Part shown: positions 45,198 to 56,912 of the stretch, piece by piece | Numbering within the stretch: position 1 is the stretch's first letter | How the letters are laid out: each line of letters opens with the position of its first letter | From: Monosporascus cannonballus | Lineage: Eukaryota; Ascomycota; Sordariomycetes; Xylariales | Length of the DNA stretch: 64,000 nucleotides | Assembly (NCBI GenBank): GCA_004154925.1 | Contig: QJNS01000031.1 | Coordinates: 62,001-126,000 of the forward strand | Reading direction: 5' to 3' | The notes under the pieces: model-generated | The model's input: the letters and a program-made list of their open reading frames with translations, nothing else | The model's database searches: none | What the model was told of the DNA's origin: nothing | Program-made: the position numbers and the translations under genes

Positions 45198-47975
45198 CTT
45201 GGCCGAAGAGATCGGGATGATCGGTAGGGAGACACGTAGATGTCTCGACTGTTGATTGACACTACTTAGTCAATGGCGAGGGTGCACTTCTGGAAGGGCG
45301 ATTTTTCCAGCAGTATGTCACTATCTATTGAGGCTCACAAGGTAGGCACAGGTCAGGGATTGGGTAGTCATAGGGCGCCACCTGAATGTTCTCTCTTTCC
45401 CGGTTCTGGTCGAGTAAAAGCACACTCGTTTTAAATAATCGTAGCACAACAGCAGGACCGTATATTTTCGACCGGGCTGAGCGGGACTGAATATGTACCT
45501 CTGCATACGTGATGAAGCACTCAGGCTTAGGTGCTAGGTTGCCTATAGATGCCCAGTTTCCAGCCACACACCAAACGACGTGCAGCATTGCTTCAACGGG
45601 GACATTTACACCACAGAGATTCCTTACATGATTCATCTTAAGTGGCCGTCACCTGTGTAAGTTATTGGTCTAGCATGTCAGTGATTGGTAAGGTTCTTGA
45701 TGTACACCGCTAATTGCTTATGGGATCATTCATATTGTAGTCGCTGTAAGCACTATTATCATCGTATGGCAGTTGCACGACGTGTTCCAGAAAGGATCTA
45801 GTATAGATAGTGAATACCATCTTAGAGTGACGATGGGACTATGCAGAGTTGTGATTCTTCAAGGATAAGAGCTTCAGTGTCTCGGCTGGTAACGTGAATC
45901 ACATTTCCAAGATAATGTATGAGACAAGAAGGGCCGCTTTCGAGCCATGGAAGTTCCAGGAGTAGATCTGACGTGCGATAAACTTATGTAATCAATATCG
46001 AATGACTATGTCGAGACCATAGAATATCTATGTGATCGTTCTGCCGCCATGCGGACGGATCTCATTCCCGCATTACCGAGGTTTCGGACCCCGTTAGCCT
46101 CCTGTAACACCCTCTTTGGTCTAACACAGGAAAACAAACCCAGAACATAAAGTACCTGTGCCATCTGAGATAGCCAATCTTATGCTCTGTATTCAGGTGC
46201 TCTGGGGCTCTGTCGAGCATCCACACGCTACACAGACCCCTTGGAACCCAGTTCCCATATTTTCCCATTTTTACCCAGGAGCGTACCACGTTGCCTTGGC
46301 ACTGTAACATGCACCCCTTATAGATGAGATTCTCCACGAGTTTAATCGTTTGGAAGCTGTCTCTCAGCAGGACCCAAATGAGAAATGATCATATGCCCCG
46401 GCAATGTTACCGGAACAAAGTATCTAAGTCTTCAGCACAAGCGAACTGTCTTGTCACGATAAGCGAGCTGTCTTGTCACGATTCACCATTATAGGGTGCA
46501 GCCGATCTAGACGTATTCTTAGTTTCACCGCTCGAGTCGTTGCAACCGCTCTACAGTATACCGATCTTTAAGATACTGCGGGGATGGAACTTCTCAACCA
46601 ATGGAAGGTCCTCCTTGGCTACGAGGCCGCAACATGGGTTATTGTTGAGACATGTCTCACCCCCGACGAACCGTATTTGGCGGCCAAGGCCGTTGAGCGC
46701 CCCGGTGCAGAATCTCGCCTAACCTTACCTCGAGGTTTCCACGAGATCAGGTGTAATAGTATCCAACCTTCGACCATACCACGTGTCTCGGGTAACCCAT
46801 CGAGTCATGGGACCGAATGCCTGCCCTTTTGGTAGCCACGAACCCGAGGATCCGCGTAATAGGATGCTTCTGATTGGTGGTGCCTTAACTTACGATCCCC
46901 ACCATTGAATGTCTGTCTTCTCATCCTCGTAGCCAGTCTCTCACTTGTTTGCTATGGTCTCTGTCCCATCTATTAGCGGCTTCAATACCCCCGTTCCACG
47001 ACATCTGCAAGCTGTACCATACTACCGGAATACCACTTATGCTTGATTAGCTGCTCCAATAAATTGGGTTGAAATCCCGAAATCGTGTGTGGTCAGGCAT
47101 GCTGCACAACCCGCGGTTACTTGCAGGCTCTCCGGATTTCATATTCCTTTACCCTGTCATTTCTTGGTCCCGGAGGCCGCTGAAGATCGTTCACCGTACG
47201 GGACTGCACGGGACCACAAGGACGGTCCGCCTATTTGCGATCCTATCCCAGAAAGGTTCGATGGATCAAGTCTCATGATCCCGAATAATTAAGGTGAGAG
47301 TGCGTCTTTGCGTCACGAGGTCACCATCCGCTGTTTCGGTACCGAGATTCTAGCCCGCAAATACATACAAGGGAAAGCATGGAACTGCGGTCCCTCTATC
47401 TGGTTTGGAACCTAAACATGTAATTCGCCTTTCTGTAAGAAGTTACGATACATTGCTCGAACAAATGACCGCATAGAGGTCTCCTACCACGGGTTACTGG
47501 TGCCTACAACACCCGTTCTATATAGAAATTTATGCCATCCATTAGTGCTAAAGAAGCGCTTTCATACCTGCTCATTCCACGACAACCAGCGTCTATCTAA
47601 GCCCTCTTGCGACAAGATTACTGTTGGACTTCTAACGCTTTATAAGAGCCTAAAATAGGCTAGATTGCTCGAGCAAATGGATGTGAAGCCCGATGCAGGC
47701 CGTAGCAAAGTTCTCCCCGAGGCTTTGGAACGACAAATTTACTTTCTGATGCGCGAAGGTGAACTCCGAAGTCAATGACTAGCGTTAAGGGTGCTCTCAT
47801 GGTAGGGGGGATACGGCTGGAGAAAAGTCCATGCTATAGTGCTGTGCGAAATCCCATGTACAACGATCTACCACTACGGACATCTTGTGATCTAGCTACC
47901 ACCGTCCGTGGAAGTGGGAAGAACCAGTGTGGCTGCCATAACACAGTCATATGATCGGTTCTGGTGTACCCATCT
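45198..47975. other. Long GC-island stretch without a supported gene
   Basis: Several frames of 60-105 codons occur (for example minus 45636-45325 and plus 46584-46835), but none has a domain or exon structure I can defend. A 22-bp tandem duplication lies at 46439-46482. Confidence 0.45.
46439..46482 (+). repeat. 22-bp tandem duplication
   Basis: AAGCGAACTGTCTTGTCACG AT followed by AAGCGAGCTGTCTTGTCACG AT; one A/G difference. Non-coding as far as can be seen. Confidence 0.7.
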
Positions 47976-49033
47976 TTACAGATTCGGCATGCGTGTTGAG
48001 TGGCACAGCCTACCGTCATCTTGTATCCAGCAATTCTCACTACCAACTGCTGTCGGGCCGAAGAAAAAGTCGACGAGATCGTACTTCTCCTTAATCTCCT
48101 CCAGCCTGACGTAGTGACTGCCGTAGACGTCCTTAAAGTTTGGTTGGTACAGATCAACCTCGGTCAAGTAGAGAGGTCGAAGCAACTCAACCGAAGTCTA
48201 CCCAAGCCACCCATTTAACCTTTCCCGAAATGGACATCTATCTATTTTCAAACTATCTAGATGGAAAATATGTTCACATTTAGTACAGTATGGCGTTGCA
48301 TATAAAATAATGTGGCTAATAACATGTACCAGCCACCTGGCCGGCAGGAAGGGTTACCGGCTAGGAAAGACGCTGGACCAGGGCACGAAGCAGTATTAAC
48401 GTTCACATTGTTGCATACAGAATATTAGCGACCCAGGATACCATTGTGTATGCACGGGCGTCCACGGATGGCCACTATTTGGAGATTTTGCCAGTTCCAC
48501 CCACATTTGGAGGTAGCGGTGGAAGGGCGTCCATTCACTCCACATGGGTGGTTGGTGAAGTGGATTACGTGGCGTTCACTCCCAGGCAGCTAAGCACCAC
48601 CTCCTGGAGTCAATGCTTCCAGCGCTGCTGCTAATACATAGGTAACATCACGCTCTCTGGCAATATTCGCCCCATAGTTTAAACGATCGTAAGGCCTAAG
48701 TTGTCCAATAAGTTGCCGGAAAAACAGAATGGTAGTTGGATGGACGAATACTTACGGTCCGAACATACTCACAACTTGTGTTGTACGCCATGCTGCGTGG
48801 AGAGAGTTGGGTGACATTGGCACACATGGAACATGAAGGGACATTCGAGAATAAACACCATCAGTAATTATAAAACTTAAGGCATTGGTAACACATGTCA
48901 CCGATTCGATGGCCAGGGGTAAGGAACTTCCGAGGAATCTGTTGCTGATGTTGAACTGGGAAATATTCCGGTGAGGGTTCGTGGCATGGTTGGCCTCAAG
49001 ATAGATAGCAAAATCTAGGAAGACCATCCGCAA
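47976..49033 (-). pseudogene. BBE-type FAD-linked oxidoreductase, C-terminal pseudogene
   Basis: The minus strand carries, in order, a piece (49033-48757) reading SNRFLGSSLPLAIES, ITDGVYSRMSLHV, and NSLHAAWRTTQVVS, the region before the BBE domain (family: SVNPAWRxxxxHV). It ends at a GTAAGT donor. AALEALTPGGGA-stop-L follows near 48638-48595. The last exon (48185-47976) reads YLTEVDLYQPNFKDVYGSHY, VRLEEIKEKYD and AVGSENCWIQDDGRLC, the BBE domain with its terminal DGRLC. A TAG in the GGGAYL motif (Tyr to stop by C/G change) and a long interruption before the last exon indicate a dead gene. The FAD-binding domain and the flavin-linking HxxG/GxxC sites were not found. Such enzymes oxidise metabolites in biosynthetic clusters. 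Confidence 0.7.
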
Positions 49034-50039
49034 ATCTCTCAGCTCGTCATTATCACGGGCTTGGGAAATACAATGCCAATAGTCAAGAGTGTAATGATCG
49101 AGAACAATCCTTTTTTTTTCCTTTTCTCATCATCAATTAGATAGGGATACAGGCTGGAATAAAGGTTGAAAGTACAGGGAGAGGTATATTATTACGAGGC
49201 TCCCGACCGGTAAACACCCACATATAAGGCGTTGCTCCAGATGATATCCATGCTTTTACGGACAGTCTCCACCATACAAGCTATGTACATCAATGCCACG
49301 CGCGGATTTGACCTATAGAAGGGAATTTGCCCGATTGATCTATTGACCTCAGGGTTAAGTTAACTTTATCACGTCTGTTCTGAATTTTCTTCTTCATGAT
49401 AAATACTTACTGGGAGCCCCGCGGAAAAAGTCGGTTGGCTGGCAATGCGGCTTTTCAATAAGGTATTGCCAAAGGCTCGACTATGTCCTTCCAGAGTTAT
49501 GAGAACTGATAGTGTCCCGCGGTAGTGCGAGGCCTCACCTTTTTATCACTATTCAGATTCGACAAGCAGGCTATAGAATGGGACGATGATCGAAAATATT
49601 TGCGAAGCGTATGCTACTGTCATTCGCGGTGGCTTACCTATCACACCACCGTCCTAGCCACGGCCTTCCTGACTCTGATGGTACTTCGAGCATGGACCTA
49701 CTCTTTGCGGACCCATACAGGGTAGAAGCAGCTTTAGGCTCTACTAGGCACTTGGGAGCTCTACCATTCAGACTCTGAGCTTCACTTTCTAGCACCTCTT
49801 TATTTTGGGGGAGAAAAGGCTGGAGCAACACCGAATGGGGAGCTTCCTCGAAATAAGCTTCAATGCGCATTGAATCTTAGAAAATGATATGTCGATTATT
49901 ATGACCACCAACCAAGCTTGTCGGAATATTGCCGGAATGTTAAGTGGCTGTTTAGTCAAGTTGTGGCTTGAGTTAGTTCAATCCTTAGTGAAACTCGACC
50001 TCCCCTCCCTGTTTTTAAACTAAATTTCCTTTCGCGAAT
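49034..50039. other. Spacer, nothing recognised
   Basis: This is where the N-terminal part of the FAD oxidase would be expected. No FAD-binding motif was found. Weak frames only. Confidence 0.45.
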
Positions 50040-50430
50040 CGGATAAGAAGATCTCAGGGTAACTCCCTGGACTTAGTCCATTTAAGGTTACAAACCCTGT
50101 TTGCATGCCATACGTTGTCGCCGTCTTATTGGCTTCTGACGCCGCGTGGTATCTCCTTTCGGCTTCAGAGCCGGGGCCTAGCTTCTCTATGGTGCCATAT
50201 TCTCCCTTGGCGGACTTGATTCTAAGCAGATAACCATTGCGCAGAATCTTTCCTTTGGGACGATCCCAAAGTAGTTAACGCTGCCACCGATTTCGATCTT
50301 GCATGACTTCCTCGGCTTACCAAACTTGTGTACGGTCGGTTTGGGAATTAGTAGATCGAACTTCGGCGCATGGTTACGTATCTAAGTAGCTTCTCGCCGG
50401 ATACTGGCTCGATCATGGTGATTAACTTTC
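50040..50430 (-). pseudogene. Decayed unknown coding fragment
   Basis: The minus strand reads KFDLLIPKPTVHKFGKPRKS, IEIGGSVNYFGIVPKERF, and then, after a frame change near 50275, KILRNGYLLRIKSAKGEYGT, IEKLGPGSEAERRYHAASEA and YGMQTGFVTLNGLSPGSYPE. The composition looks coding, but I do not recognise the family. One frameshift separates the halves. Confidence 0.35.
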
Positions 50431-50979
50431 GGATCATACGGTATTTATCTAAATAAGTTAGAATACTAACAGAAAGTATCTTCCGTTACCGCGTATGCCG
50501 AACATCTTTCCCCCTAGAAATAGAGTTATTTTTCGGGAAACCTCACCATCCCAAGTACACCCGAAGGCGGCTTCAGTCCTACCCCAGTCATAACAAGGTT
50601 ACCCTGCCCCATATCTTAGATCCGGTTCCCCGGTACTGATCATAGCTCTCCCCCCTGCCAGGATGCGTCTCGATCTGGAGTCCGCATCCATGCCATTCGG
50701 GCCATTACGTCCTAGCGATCGAGGCGCCAAGCGCTGAGGCGAACCAATTAGATACCATACAAATTAGTTGGTTATAAATTCTGGGATGCGCGTCCCAGAA
50801 GTTGAAGGTTCTCCAGCATTATCAGAATCCCAGTTCTTTAACACGCTGACGGGGAATATTCATATATTAATGATCGATTAGCACATGAACGGAGCGTCCG
50901 TCGGCCGAAAATATCCCTGTCTTGAACTTTAACACCTCGTTTTTTTGTCCAGTTCCGTCACCTGAACCGACTCTTTTGC
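50431..50979. other. Upstream region of the PTH11-like gene, nothing else seen
   Basis: No supported gene. It probably contains the promoter of the gene at 51013. A T-rich run (CGTTTTTTTGTCC) lies at about 50939-50951. Confidence 0.45.
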
Positions 50980-51012
50980 GTGGGCGCAGAAGGGAGAGGG
51001 GAGGGGGACGCG

Positions 51013-52771
51013 ATGCCTGACTCTGCGGGCTTCCCGTCGACAAATGGGGTCATTACCCTGCTTCCACCGCCAGAAGGATATGTCGTAGACTTTGATAACC
51101 CACAGCGGTTTTACTTAACGGAGATATATACTGCATTTGCAATCGGAAACCTGCTTTCGCTCTTCTTCCTTTACCAAAGATTTTATACTAAGATCTTCTT
51201 GGCGAAGGGTTTTCAGATTGACGACGGTACGAACCTTACCTCGGATTCTATGTATCCATTTCCGTAAATAAGTGTCAGCTGATAATTCGTGGGGTAGGAT
51301 TCCTAACGGCATCATACGTAGGTTTATGACATTCAGATATCCGCGACAGAGGAGATATGGGCAGGCAGACTAACCGCCGTTGCTTAGCTCTTGTCGATAA
51401 CTACGCAGGTGATCATAATTTGTATGACTGGTCGATCATGTAACACACGAGAGGTTCCCTTTTACTGACATATGTTATAGACACGCTTGTCAGTGGTATT
51501 CAGGGGGTTCATGCGTGGGAGATACCAATCGAGAAATTCGAAAAATACGTCCTTGTAAGACTCAACAGCCTTACCTTTGTTAAATGACACATATATATGC
51601 ATTCTTCCAATCTCTCTATCCCTCTTCCTCCAAAACCCCTTTCTCCCCAGGACGCCGATCGCCATGTTGCAGCCCCTAGCAAACCATAGTAACAACTGAT
51701 TGGTTATTCCCGAGAAGATGCTTTATGCCGCCCCTCCTATCTACACCGTCTGTTCCGGCTTTGCCAAATTAGCGCTCCTATTCTTTTACCTGCGCATATC
51801 ACCGCTACCCTGGTTCCAAAGAGCCGTATGGACGACTATCGTCGCTGTCTGCCTATATACGCCCATTATCGTCTTCGGTCTTATATTCGTGTGCGACCCG
51901 GTGCGAAAGGCATGGACTGTTACCGAGGACGTAAGGGGGTCGTGCATCAGCCAGACGGCGCTGTTCATAGCGAAGGCTGTCACTAATATCATTTCGGATA
52001 TCGTCTTATTCATTCTGCCGCTTCCGATATTGTATTGGCTCAGGATGCGTTTAGCGTATAAAATCGGTGTTGCATGCGTTTTTGGGATCGGGTGTATGTA
52101 AGTTTCAGGTTGCCCTATGTGGGTTATACGAAGATCGTGCTAATAAAGCCCCATAGAACCGTGATTACCTCGATAATACGAGCAGCTTACCTGTCCGTAT
52201 TATTTACGGATCCTGACAGTAGCTGGGCCACGGCTCCAGCAAGCCTTTGGGTGTGAGTTTATTGTATCCTTGTTTATACCAGTGATATGTTTTATGTCAC
52301 AAATTCCATCCTATCTGCTTAACAAACCCCATACTAAATCCGCGTTATTTTTATGCATATAGTATAATCGAATCAAACCTGCTGATAATTTGTGGTTCTG
52401 TTCCCACTTTGCGCCGCTTCGTAAATCATGTAGCCCCCAGACTCCTCAGCAGTTCCCAAAATAGTTCCCAATCAAACCCCAACGTACCGAGAAGCAGGTC
52501 GTATGCAACTACGCCAAGGCGTCGCAACCGGCGCTACTCTCGGTTCGGCAACACGCACGAAGATGAGGATGTGGAATTCCATACAATATCACGAATGGGG
52601 GTAAAAACGGGCAAGAGCGGGGAGGAACCTACTACCGTGGTCACAGGGATTGGCACCACGACTGTCGAGGCAGGGCATAATGACTCTTGGGATGCAAGGC
52701 CCCGCGGTGAAGATGATGATAGTGAGCAAGCTATTTTGACGACAAGAACTGTCACGGTGCAGTACTCTTAA
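51013..52771 (+). CDS. PTH11-like / fungal rhodopsin-domain membrane protein
   Basis: Exons 51013-51226, 51481-51554, 51715-52097, 52157-52252 and 52363-52771 join in frame (1176 nt, 391 aa). ATG 50980 is an upstream alternative. The start VITLLPPPEGYVVDFDNPQR, TM1 (YTAFAIGNLLSLFFLYQRFY) and FQIDD are typical of the family, as is GVHAWEIPIEKFEKYVL. Then come TM segments (PPIYTVCSGFAKLALLFFYL, RAVWTTIVAVCLYTPIIVFG), the conserved CDPVRKAW with later CI, TM6 (NIISDIVLFILPLPILYWLR), RAAYLSVLF and IIESNLLIICGSVPTLRRF. A Ser/Arg-rich cytosolic tail follows. Members sense surfaces or small molecules in Pezizomycotina. TM2 is missing from this join. A 39-nt exon at 51279-51317 would restore length in frame but is not hydrophobic, so the receptor may be slightly damaged. 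Confidence 0.75.
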
Positions 52772-52849
52772 CAGCAGTCCGTCATTCGGGACTGGGGTTA
52801 ATTAATAGATTTTCTGATTTGAAAACGACGAAAGCGTTCAGGGGACGAG

Positions 52850-53221
52850 TGATAATCACATCGTGGTGATCGGAGTCTTCGCTGTCGATTGCACCTCCTG
52901 GGATGATCTTGAGCTTCCGTCGTTTGGCAGGTTCTCCCTAGCTCATCATCCATATTCCGCGTTCTTTCTCAGGGTTTCGTCTGTATACTTTCTCATAGTG
53001 CACTTGATACCGTGCTTCAAACCCTTTCTCGTAGTAGGGAGAGAGTGGGTAGTACATATCTGGCCAATTTTCGGATTCTGCCTCGAAGGCCATATTGAAC
53101 GCGAGGTCCAGGTCTCGTACTCGGATCGCTTTCTAGACTGATGGTTAGAGCAGTTCCTCATTATTCTGGTGATCACGACAATCTGGGTTCTTGCAGTGTT
53201 CGCATTCTCGGGGCTTGTCCA
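52850..53221 (-). pseudogene. Unknown protein with Cys cluster, decayed
   Basis: The minus strand gives one frame with three stops (two near 53140, one near 52950): DKPRECEHCKNPDCRDHQNN, then VRDLDLAFNMAFEAESENWP, DMYYPLSPYYEKGFEARYQV, HYEKVYRRNPEKERGIWMM and EPAKRRKLKIIPGGAIDSED. The C-x2-C-x4-C cluster followed by His suggests a zinc site, and a nuclear-localisation-like AKRRKLK lies near the end. The protein is unknown to me. It is convergent with the PTH11-like gene. Confidence 0.45.
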
Positions 53222-54226
53222 TTCCTTAGTAGTATCTTCGAGGTTCGTTAGTTCTTCCCGTGTCTTAGTTCTTTCTTGGATTTGCTCGAGTCGTTTGGGT
53301 CGTCTTTCTCTGAGAACGAGCCGCGTATCCCTTGATCGCAGTTGTTGGCATAAGTGTAGCCTGTCAAGGATATGTTGAATACAAGTTGGATTCCATGCTA
53401 AGTGACCAGCCTCCAGCTGGGGGGAGGACTATATCTATATACAGAAGTGGTGTAGGTCGTCATACCCTTATATTCTAACCTAGCCAAGTCTCAGCGTTCT
53501 TTTCGAATCTCATCTTGAATCTTGGTTCGACGTCCTGTTCCTGTGCTGCCTTTTCCCTAACATTAACTGGTCGTAATAAAGGAGAACACCACACTCACGC
53601 CCTATTCCCCCAACTCGCCGCCATTTCTCATACACAACTAACGTAATTGCAAATTTATAATTAATTACCGAAAGTAGATATTAACATGCGGCCAACGGAA
53701 GAGAATTAACGCATGAAAATAACGCGATATGTGTGGTATTATTTAAAGAGAATATATATATTTAGTATTATAAGGATCTAATACGCTTGTCTATATATAA
53801 AATTGAGAATTTTTAATTTTATTATTTTAGAAAAACCGACTTTAGAGTTTTGTCAAATCTAATAACGCTAGTTAGCCCTAGCGGGGATTACTTTATGCAC
53901 CCCTAGTTTATCTCAGCTAGCTTAGGCCTTCTTAGCTTATTTTCTCAATTTCTTCAAAGTTACTCAAGTATCGTTCTATAACGTTAAATATTAACCAATT
54001 AAATCCCAAATCCTTATAACGAGTTAGCGAAGCCTGAGTTTAAGTTATAAAAAATATTTGTTTTATATATTTTCTTTATTAAGAAAATGAAAATCTGTAA
54101 TAATTTATTAATTATTTTTGTTTTTAATTATATATATATATATTTACATCGGTTATAACTTATTACTAATATTATATTAGGTTTAAATAAAATTCATTAA
54201 ATGTGTTTAAATTTTATGTTAATTGT
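53222..54226. other. Right edge of GC island 2 and AT-rich start
   Basis: GC content falls near 53.65 kb. No supported gene or repeat. A moderately GC patch (53870-54050) has no recognisable content. Confidence 0.5.
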
Positions 54227-54391
54227 TGTCACGGGCCAAGGGCCTTAGTGGAGGGATTAGCGTAACGCTAATCCCGTGGCTCCCGTATATATAATTAGCT
54301 GCTCCCACGTATCTTCTTAGCTGTTCCCTAGATTTCTTAATAAACTTATTATGGCTTATACCTTTAGTTATTACGTATATAGCCTTTTACA
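54227..54391 (+). repeat. LTR 1 of the gag-only element
   Basis: 165 bp, TGTCACGGGCCAAGGGCC to AGCCTTTTACA. Contains an 11-bp perfect inverted repeat with a 1-nt centre (GGGATTAGCGT, A, ACGCTAATCCC; 54253-54275) and a CCCGTATATATAA box. Confidence 0.9.
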
Positions 54392-54482
54392 TATTAAGAA
54401 ATCTCCTTTTTCGTAAACGGTCCGTTACTGTAAGAAATATGCCAGCATTACGTACCCGTTATTTGTACGTAACTTATTTGCC

Positions 54483-55560
54483 ATGGATACCGAGAAACCG
54501 CGCCGTTAGGTTTTACGAACCGTTCGCGAATTATAAGGCCGTAAAAACCATAATACCTGGAGGTTCGAAATAAATAAAAAGTTATTCGTTAACGGAAAGG
54601 TAATCTGCGATAATCGTACGTAATTTTTTTATATTTGGGGAATTTTTAACCGTTAATTTCAAAAGTTAACGTTTTTTATATATATTAAAAACTTTAAAAA
54701 AGTTAAATCCTTAAATTTTCTTAAATTATATTGCAATTATTTTAAAAATATTTAATAAAAAATAAAAAATTAATTAACGTTTAATTAAATTATGTTAACG
54801 TATTATTTAAGTAATATCCGAATACGTTTTTATATTCGAAAATATTTTTATTAAATTGGAAAAAATAAATAACCGAATAAAATGAAATCTTTTTATTAAT
54901 TTTAGGTTTTAATATTAAACGAAAAAAATAATTAAATTATAAAAAATAACTTAATATTTAAAAGAAATTTACGTAATTTTTTCGCCGTTTGGAAATATCG
55001 TTTTTAACGGTTTTTATTTTGGCATATTTATGCGTAATAATTTTCCAATTAAAAGATAATATTATAAAAAATATAAAAGTTAATACGTTAATTATTAATT
55101 ATTAATATAAGTACCGCTGGCGAATAGAAAAACATTATTTAAAATATGGTAAAACGGGATATTTTTAGAAAAATTATCTTAAAAAAAAGGAAATTACCGT
55201 CCGATATATTAATATTAATAAGGTTTTAAAAATTCCGTTATTATTTAAACGATAAAAAATAATTACTAAAATGTTCGATAAAACTTAAGAAAATTTAAAT
55301 AAATTTAATATTTATAAAACGTTAAAAATTAATAAAAAAACCCTTAAGGAAAATAATGCGAAAATATAAAATTAATAACGCGTAATATATTAAAAATATA
55401 CGGGCGTAAAATATATGGCGTAATTTCCCCGTAATTATCAAAGAATTTTTCGGATTAAGATTTACGAATATTATCGCCTTAAAATAAGGTCCTTAAAAAG
55501 GTATTACGAATAAACGTTTATTGCGTAACGGGAAAAAACGAAGATTAAATTTAAAGGGGG
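54483..55560 (+). pseudogene. Gag of tandem unit 1
   Basis: ATG 54483 opens MDTEKPRR-stop-VLRTVREL-stop-GRKNHNTWRF, EINKKLFVNGKVICDNRT. Further on, at about 55115-55190, comes HYLKYGKTGYF-stop-KNYLKKKE, a CX2CX4HX4C knuckle with Cys and His changed to Tyr (TGY/CAY to TAY). Stops are of Gln or Trp type. No protease, RT or integrase motif is present. The product would have packaged RNA, presumably mobilised by a partner element's enzymes. Confidence 0.75.
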
Positions 55561-55566
55561 AGGTTA

Positions 55567-55731
55567 TATTACGGGCCAAGGGCCTTAGTGGAAAGATTAA
55601 TATAACGTTAATCCTATGGCTTCCATATATATAACTAATTATTCCTACGTATTTTCTTAATTATTTTCTAGATTTTTTAATAAATTTATTGTGGCTTATA
55701 CCTTTAGTTATTATATATACAGCCTTTTACA
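55567..55731 (+). repeat. LTR 2 (shared middle LTR) of the gag-only element
   Basis: 165 bp, TATTACGGGCCAAGGGCC to AGCCTTTTACA. The most mutated of the three; its inverted repeat is broken (AGATTAATAT, A, ACGTTAATCCT). Confidence 0.9.
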
Positions 55732-55819
55732 TATTAAGAAATCTCCTTTTTTGCAAATAGTCCGTTACCGTAAGAAATACGTTAACGTTACGTACCCGTT
55801 ATTCGTACGTAACTTATTT

Positions 55820-56905
55820 GCTATAAATACCGAGAAATTACGTTGTTAAATTTTACGAACCGTTTGTAAATTATAAGGCCGTAAAAATTATAATATTTAG
55901 AACTTCGAAATAAATAAAAAGTTATTCGTTAATAAAAAAGCAATCGGCGATAATCGTACGTAATTTTTTTATATATGGGAAACTTTTAGCCGTTAATTTT
56001 AAAAGTTAACGTTTTTGCTATATATATATAAAACTTTAAAAAAACCGAATTCTTAAATTTTTTTTAAATTATATTATTATTATTTTAAAAGAATTTAAAA
56101 AAAATGGAAAATTAATTAATATTTAATTAAATTATGTTAATATAATATTTAAATAATATCCGAATACATTTTTATATTCGAAAATATTTTTTATTAAACC
56201 GGAAAAAATAAATAATTAAATAAAATCAAAATCTTTTTATTAATTTTAAGATTTAACGTTAAAACGAAAAAATAATTAAATTACGAAAAATAATTTAATA
56301 TTTAAAAAAAGTTTACGTAATTTTTTTGCCGTTCGGAAATATCGTTTTTAACGGCTTTTATCTTAACGTATTTATACGTAATAATTTTTTAATTAAAAGA
56401 TAATATTATAAAAAATATAGAAATTAATACGTTAACCGTTAATTATTAATATAAATATTATTGGTAAATAGAAAAACGTTATTTAAAATATAGCATAACG
56501 GGATATTTTCGAAAAAATTATCTTAAAAGGAAAAAGATTACCGTTTGATATATTGGCCTTAATAAGGCTTTAAAAATTCCGTTATTACTTAAACGATAAA
56601 AAATAATTACAAAAACGTTTAATAAAATTTGGAAAAATTTAAATAGATTTAATATTTACGAAACGTTAAAAAAATTAATAAAAAAAACTTTAAGGAAAAT
56701 AACGCAAAAATATAAAACTGATAACGGGTAATATATTGAAAACGTACGGGCGTAAAATATGCGGCGTAATTTTTTCGTAATCGTCGGAGGATTTTTCGGA
56801 TTAGGATTTACGAATATTGCCGCCTTAAAATAAGATCCTTAAAAGGGTATTACGAATAAACGTTTACCGCGTAACGGGAAAAAACGAAGATTGGATTTAA
56901 AGGGG
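55820..56905 (+). pseudogene. Gag of tandem unit 2
   Basis: Same order as unit 1 with more RIP changes. The start codon region reads ATAAATACCGAGAAA where unit 1 has ATGGATACCGAGAAA, so even the ATG is lost. A knuckle remnant lies near 56460-56530. Confidence 0.7.
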
Positions 56906-56912
56906 GAGGTTA

